From NCBI GenBank assembly GCA_030835065.1, contig JAUQWR010000670.1, positions 1 through 9,920 on the forward strand: a stretch of DNA of 9,920 nt, in the 5' to 3' direction. Under the pieces are notes generated by a model that was given only the letters and a program-made list of their open reading frames with translations, was not told the origin of the DNA and did no database searches. The stretch is from Candidatus Kapaibacterium sp. GTDB lineage: Bacteria; Bacteroidota; Ignavibacteria; Kapaibacteriales; UBA2268. Shown here in pieces: positions 7,201 through 9,920 of the stretch (position 1 is its first letter; the number at the start of each line of letters is the position of its first letter). A program made the translations under genes and the position numbers.

Positions 7201-7772
7201 AAGAAAGCGAAAGGCTGAATTTCTACGAAGCGCAGGTTGCAGATTTGATAGAATCCGAAAAGACATTGAAAGAAACAATCGAAGAAATCAATCAGACTGC
7301 TGAAAAGAATTTTAAAGACACTTTTGAGCAAATACATAGTAACTTCAAGAAGCTGTTTGGGACTCTATTTGGTGAAGATGGCGAAGCCGAATTGAAGATA
7401 GATTATGACAATCTATTGGAGACTGATATAGAAATTATGGCAAAACCTCCTAACAAACGCCCAAACACAATCGAACAGCTCTCAGGTGGAGAGAAAACTT
7501 TGACTGCGATAGCACTTCTTTTTGCTATTTACTTGGTAAAACCAAGTCCTTTCTGTATTCTCGACGAGGTTGATGCTCCGCTAGATGATGCAAATATCGG
7601 CAAGTTTGTCAATCTTATTAAAGAATTTAGCAAGGAAACTCAGTTTCTAATAGTAACCCATAACAAAAAGACAATGGCTGCGGCTGATACTTTGTATGGG
7701 GTAACTCAACAAGAATTTGGTGTGTCAAAAACTGTAGCAGTAAAAATAAATGAGTCAGATCAAGAATTTTAA
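4239..7772 (+). CDS. smc: Chromosome segregation protein SMC
   Basis: 1177 residues, the usual length for bacterial SMC. The N-terminal ATPase half carries Walker A GPNGCGKS (31-38) and the Q-loop at WVLGEQ (46-51), with the conserved EEAAGIKKYKLRRKEA block where the first arm begins. Long heptad-rich coiled coils run at roughly 165-500 and 670-1010. They are split by a hinge at roughly 500-665 that contains AVAAALAHAEDYFIVDN and ends in GLARGGS. The C-terminal half has LSGGE (1081-1085), Walker B ending CILDEVDA with Asp1109-Glu1110, and the switch His1141 in VTHNK. As an antiparallel homodimer with ScpA/ScpB it loads on DNA and extrudes loops to compact and separate chromosomes. The neighbouring genes do not encode ScpA or ScpB. 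Its last 23 bases overlap the start of trmH, so the two are co-transcribed from the promoter at 4151. All key ATPase residues are intact. Confidence 0.98.
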   Translation: MYLSKLEIVGFKSFAQKTNLRFNPGISAVVGPNGCGKSNIVDAIRWVLGEQKTSVLRSDLMENVIFNGTKNRKPLSMAEVTLTIENSKNILPTEYSEVTITRRLFRSGESEYLMNKAKCRLRDIVDLFMDTGLGPDSYSVIELKMVEAILSGRAEERRALFEEAAGIKKYKLRRKEASRKLENVQSDLNRVNDILEEVRKNVNSLSRQAAKTKRYNTLMSEYKELEIRLLHTQYSEIKKGAVLLHDEIKALSGDKIKFEFELSDIENKLNALKIEHHKLDSEYLTARETESAMSSRIADAKREIAVSNEKLSGLGAANERINKEIDDSKAYLERTEKNLEEVRTNLETIVAEKTSIESEFDMVKTSRDEAHRNVQSSRESSGSANERVFSLQNSINTLSFNIKKNQEKKENLENRLQRQAEETTKVQSQIDEIDEEIENSGPKKDELDENLKEAEQRLETERARQASLQSEMDEIRLVINDKRNLLSNKNAQLEFLNSLIDTNETAKFLLKSNEWNSISEKNLLAEMVGADEKIRLAVAAALAHAEDYFIVDNKESAYQAIEILKKSNKGKAAFICKDSVREFEAPSPIQEDSVEGWMSELVRVDDILRNSLRALFPNTLIVEDRETALRVLKNPNVDAAVSLDGEYFAASGLARGGSINKAEVSRVGKKERIKQLSDEISAIKIEIEDLELKHKSLKEEYSLINIQELSADIRKAENDIKQFNQTIAQLELKKQSLNQSLDLIEETNLRYADEISEIEKEIENIKSEASEAELVLATAKEEYKVKLNDLNAAEKQLSEWDEKLRSSEIKLVQLRTEYNSTQNEFKRLENNISNAERTIRQKNDELSLNERTHEDLTTKLEVLTEELINLERDIEEIKVKRDYLNQEKNSLSEQLTQYSDSMNHNRKIYDKLKESIHEKELKHSEQSAHLNAIAERFLEEYESDIETKELEPIEHFSVEEAKATLHDLKSKLAGLGNVNFAALEEFEKESERLNFYEAQVADLIESEKTLKETIEEINQTAEKNFKDTFEQIHSNFKKLFGTLFGEDGEAELKIDYDNLLETDIEIMAKPPNKRPNTIEQLSGGEKTLTAIALLFAIYLVKPSPFCILDEVDAPLDDANIGKFVNLIKEFSKETQFLIVTHNKKTMAAADTLYGVTQQEFGVSKTVAVKINESDQEF

Positions 7773-8376
7773 AGGCGATATCCCATTAGAATTTTTAGGG
7801 ACAGAGCGAAGAATTGAAAAGTTTAGCAATGTGATAGGCAAGAGGCAGAAATCATTAACGATAATTGCCGAAAATGTTAATGATCCGCATAATTTATCTG
7901 CAGTAATCCGATCTTGCGATGCAGTGGGCATTCTTGAAGTATGTTTGGTCTATCATGGTGGACAAGCTATGCCTCTATATGAATCCAGCTCTGCCAGTGC
8001 AAAAAAATGGGTAGAAACTAAATATTTCGATAACGTGAAGGAATGTTTCGATTATGTGAGGTCGAGCGGTAAAAAAATATATACAACCCACATGTCCAGC
8101 AATGCAGTTTCTTTATATGATTTAGATTTGGCAAACCCGATAGCATTAGTATTTGGAAACGAACATGCTGGAGTATCCCAAGAAGCATTGGAATTGGCAG
8201 ACGGGAATTTTTTAATTCCTCAGGTTGGAATGATTCAAAGTTTAAACATATCAGTAGCATGTGCAGTAAGTATATACGAAGCCTTTCGCCAAAGACTGGC
8301 AAAAGGCTTGTATGATAATTCGGAGCTTAGCCCGCAAGAGCAATCTGCAAAGTTGCAGCAATGGCTAAGAAAATAA
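7750..8376 (+). CDS. trmH: TrmH-type SPOUT RNA 2'-O-methyltransferase (likely tRNA Gm18 methyltransferase)
   Basis: 208 residues, a single SPOUT (trefoil-knot) domain. Motif 1 is DPHNLSAVIR (45-54), with Asn48 and catalytic Arg54. Motif 2 is VFGNEHAGVS (134-143), with Glu138. Motif 3 is IPQVGMIQSLNISVA (156-170), with Asn166. The stretch from IGKRQ through SIYEAFRQR aligns closely from memory with E. coli TrmH, which methylates the ribose of G18 in the tRNA D-loop using S-adenosylmethionine. No L30e-like substrate-binding domain is present, which argues against the RlmB subgroup; TrmL is less like it. The ATG at 7750 is the only plausible start. It lies inside smc (23-base overlap, different frame) with no Shine-Dalgarno sequence, so translation is probably coupled to smc. 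The C-terminal tail is shorter than in E. coli. The stop codon abuts that of the convergent lipoprotein gene. Confidence 0.9.
   Translation: MSQIKNFKGDIPLEFLGTERRIEKFSNVIGKRQKSLTIIAENVNDPHNLSAVIRSCDAVGILEVCLVYHGGQAMPLYESSSASAKKWVETKYFDNVKECFDYVRSSGKKIYTTHMSSNAVSLYDLDLANPIALVFGNEHAGVSQEALELADGNFLIPQVGMIQSLNISVACAVSIYEAFRQRLAKGLYDNSELSPQEQSAKLQQWLRK
8281..8307. other. Stem-loop in the 3' part of trmH
   Basis: GCCTTTCGCC (8281-8290) and GGCAAAAGGC (8298-8307) pair over 10 positions with one mismatch around the 7-base loop AAAGACT. In the minus-strand RNA the odd position is a U:G wobble, so that hairpin is complete. Neither strand has a U-run after it, so it is not a standard terminator. It lies about 70 bases past the lipoprotein stop codon and could protect or end that message. 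It could equally be a by-product of the coding sequence. Confidence 0.35.
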
Positions 8377-8847
8377 TTATGGACGATTAGGAAAAATTCC
8401 GGGTTTGCAAATATTCTTGATTCTATCAATAATCAAATTAGTTTCTTCACGGAATTTTTCTAATTCGTTTAGTTTTGTGTTCTCATAATCAATATCTCCA
8501 TCGTCTTCAATTTTAATTCTTGGGCTAATCTGTACTTCTTTTGTTTCATCTAAATAATTAACGACAAGTTGAAGTGAACGGGTAACTTTTTCTTTACCAC
8601 CTTGTATTGAAATCATTTTTTGTCCGATCATTTCACCTTTGAGAGTATCCATTTGTACCAAATCGAATCCGCCATAGTTAAATATTTCTTTGATCTGAGC
8701 AGTAAAAGTTTGCTTGTTTGGCACGCAATCTTTCTGAGAAATAATCTCTTTGCTGCTGCATGAGGAAATTATTGAAGCAACTAATAAGCAGCCCACAATC
8801 ACAAAACTATTTCGAAACGACAAATTTTTCAAAGTATCTAACTCCAT
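8377..8847 (-). CDS. Small predicted lipoprotein of unknown function
   Basis: 156 residues. The N-terminus has Lys7 and Arg12, a hydrophobic stretch at about 15-27 and the lipobox ISSC with Cys30, so lipid attachment at the cell envelope is expected. The mature part is charged, ends in a likely amphipathic helix (about 125-145), and has two further cysteines (41 and 147) that could form a disulfide outside the cytoplasm. I do not recognise a family. The start ATG at 8847 lies 41 bases inside the end of the upstream DUF1501 gene in another frame and has no ribosome-binding site, so translation is probably coupled. TTG codons at 8832 or 8823 are weaker alternatives. The stop directly abuts the trmH stop on the other strand, with no intergenic base. 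The gene is real by signal-peptide pattern and context; the function is unknown. Confidence 0.75.
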   Translation of the reverse strand: MELDTLKNLSFRNSFVIVGCLLVASIISSCSSKEIISQKDCVPNKQTFTAQIKEIFNYGGFDLVQMDTLKGEMIGQKMISIQGGKEKVTRSLQLVVNYLDETKEVQISPRIKIEDDGDIDYENTKLNELEKFREETNLIIDRIKNICKPGIFPNRP

Positions 8848-9920
8848 TAATTGTTAATGAGCAAATATAAGTACCTGAATGGAATTCACCAAGATTAAAA
8901 TTGTATATACCAGCATCTAAAGTGTATTTTGTTGATGATTTTAATTCTCCTGCCAGAGAAAATACTTCGAGTTTCACTATTGCGCTGTCTCTGAGTTCAA
9001 ACTTTGCGTTAGATTTGGAATTACTTGGATTTGGAGTAACAATTAAATATTTTCCATCGATTGGTTTAAGAGACATATCGACAGAACTAGATCTTTGCTT
9101 TAATACTTCCAATGGGAAGTAATATTTGCCAAATACTGTTTCAATATCCTTTTTTTCGGCTCCCAGCCAAGTTTCAAGAAAATCAACATAAGTGCGTCGG
9201 AAATCATAATCGTGCTTGATATTGCCAAATTCATCAAGATCGAAAAGATCTGGTTTGCCAGGCTCAGAATATAAACCGCCCTTAATAAATTTATCAGAAC
9301 CGCCAAATACAAATTGCATTGAGCCAGCACCATGATCAGTGCCTCTGGAGCCATTTTCGTATGCTCTTCTGCCAAATTCAGACATAGTGAAACCAGCAAT
9401 TCTTTCTGCAAATCCAATTTGAGCTGCATCATCTAAAAACTGACTTATCGCATTGGATACTTGATTGAGCAAAACTGCGTGCTGTCCTGTATAATCTTGA
9501 TTTGCTTGTTGTGCATGAGAATCAAAATTAGAAACATTGACAAAATAGACGTTTGACTTCAAGCCACCAGCAATTAAAGCAGAAATTAAACGGAATTTTT
9601 CAGCTAATCCATCACTATATTGTACTTTAAGTTTGGTTTTGCCGGATTCGTAAGCATTTTTGACTGCTAAAGCATACATTTCTGACTGGCGGGCAACAAG
9701 ATGGGCAAAATTAAATTCCTTTTGATAGTAGTTGCTAAGCGGATTGTCGAATAAAGGTGCATTTGGAGTAAGCCCTAATCCTAAAGTATAAAATTTTTCT
9801 ATATCATTGAGCACAATTCCCATGTGTCCTTTAGGGCTCTTCATCAGAAGGGAAAGATTTGTGCCTATCTGAACAGCAAGAGGATGGTCCGGTATAACGT
9901 TAGGGAAGTCTGTCAGTTTT
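8807..9920 (-). CDS. DUF1501 secreted protein of the alkaline-phosphatase superfamily with T9SS C-terminal sorting domain (partial, N-terminus outside window)
   Basis: The frame is open to the right edge: 370 codons are visible, and the ATG at 9844 is internal, because the 25 codons before it (including DFPNVIPDHPLAVQIG) belong to the same family. Visible motifs, counted from the edge, are FDSH (132-135), SEFGRR (180-185), GTDHG (193-197) and DFRRTY (239-244). These are characteristic of DUF1501, a family related to sulfatases/alkaline phosphatases, and the Asp/His residues of FDSH and GTDHG are the likely metal ligands. Residues about 293-370 form a type A sorting domain (TPNPS, FSLAG, GIYNF, GTYICSL, and a final KFVVSK), which sends the protein through the type IX system to the cell surface. 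The substrate is unknown. The end overlaps the lipoprotein gene by 41 bases, suggesting an operon. A signal peptide should lie beyond the window. Confidence 0.88.
   Translation of the reverse strand, partial: KLTDFPNVIPDHPLAVQIGTNLSLLMKSPKGHMGIVLNDIEKFYTLGLGLTPNAPLFDNPLSNYYQKEFNFAHLVARQSEMYALAVKNAYESGKTKLKVQYSDGLAEKFRLISALIAGGLKSNVYFVNVSNFDSHAQQANQDYTGQHAVLLNQVSNAISQFLDDAAQIGFAERIAGFTMSEFGRRAYENGSRGTDHGAGSMQFVFGGSDKFIKGGLYSEPGKPDLFDLDEFGNIKHDYDFRRTYVDFLETWLGAEKKDIETVFGKYYFPLEVLKQRSSSVDMSLKPIDGKYLIVTPNPSNSKSNAKFELRDSAIVKLEVFSLAGELKSSTKYTLDAGIYNFNLGEFHSGTYICSLTINGVRYFEKFVVSK

Noticed and set aside
8345..8358. Short hairpin CTGCA/TGCAG at the end of trmH as a terminator
   Set aside because: It has only a 5-6 bp stem and no U-run on either strand, so it is indistinguishable from chance.

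Overview
The window (low GC, both strands used) looks like chromosomal DNA of a Bacteroidota/Chlorobiota/Ignavibacteriota-type (FCB group) bacterium. The lineage is inferred from four things: (i) a type IX secretion C-terminal sorting domain on the last gene; (ii) two divergent promoters between 4096 and 4181 that fit the Bacteroidota pattern TTTG-N19-TAnnTTTG; (iii) an OmpA-type porin with bacterial TSP3 repeats; (iv) an SMC hinge whose entry resembles Bacteroidota SMCs more than B. subtilis SMC. Clear Shine-Dalgarno sequences precede several genes (arsC, the porin, the PGI/PMI gene) but not smc, so a deep-branching member such as an Ignavibacteria/Kapabacteria relative is possible but not proven.

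Layout. 1-570 (minus): an arsenic-type operon in which an ArsR repressor is followed with no gap by a thioredoxin-type ArsC arsenate reductase that runs off the left edge. A dyad at 585-604 is the likely ArsR operator. 772-2949 (plus): a secreted outer-membrane protein with an N-terminal barrel, 15 calcium-binding-type TSP3 repeats and a C-terminal OmpA peptidoglycan-binding domain. A strong bidirectional terminator (2952-2982) separates it from the convergent gene 2985-4064 (minus), a SIS-family bifunctional phosphoglucose/phosphomannose isomerase. A 174-bp divergent promoter region leads to 4239-7772 (plus), the chromosome-condensing ATPase SMC, whose end overlaps 7750-8376 (plus), a TrmH-type tRNA 2'-O-methyltransferase. 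trmH converges on 8377-8847 (minus), a small lipoprotein of unknown function, with no base between the two stop codons. The lipoprotein gene overlaps the end of 8807-9920 (minus), a DUF1501 alkaline-phosphatase-superfamily protein with a T9SS sorting domain. This gene is open to the right edge, so its true start is outside the window.

Functionally this is mostly a set of independent transcription units: arsenic response, envelope structure, sugar phosphate metabolism, chromosome maintenance plus tRNA modification, and an exported putative hydrolase with a lipoprotein. I see no RNA genes, insertion sequences, CRISPR arrays or phage genes, and no convincing new multi-gene system. The most interesting details are the in-frame ArsR/ArsC junction, the paired divergent promoters, the missing Asp in the OmpA domain, and the overlapping DUF1501/lipoprotein pair.
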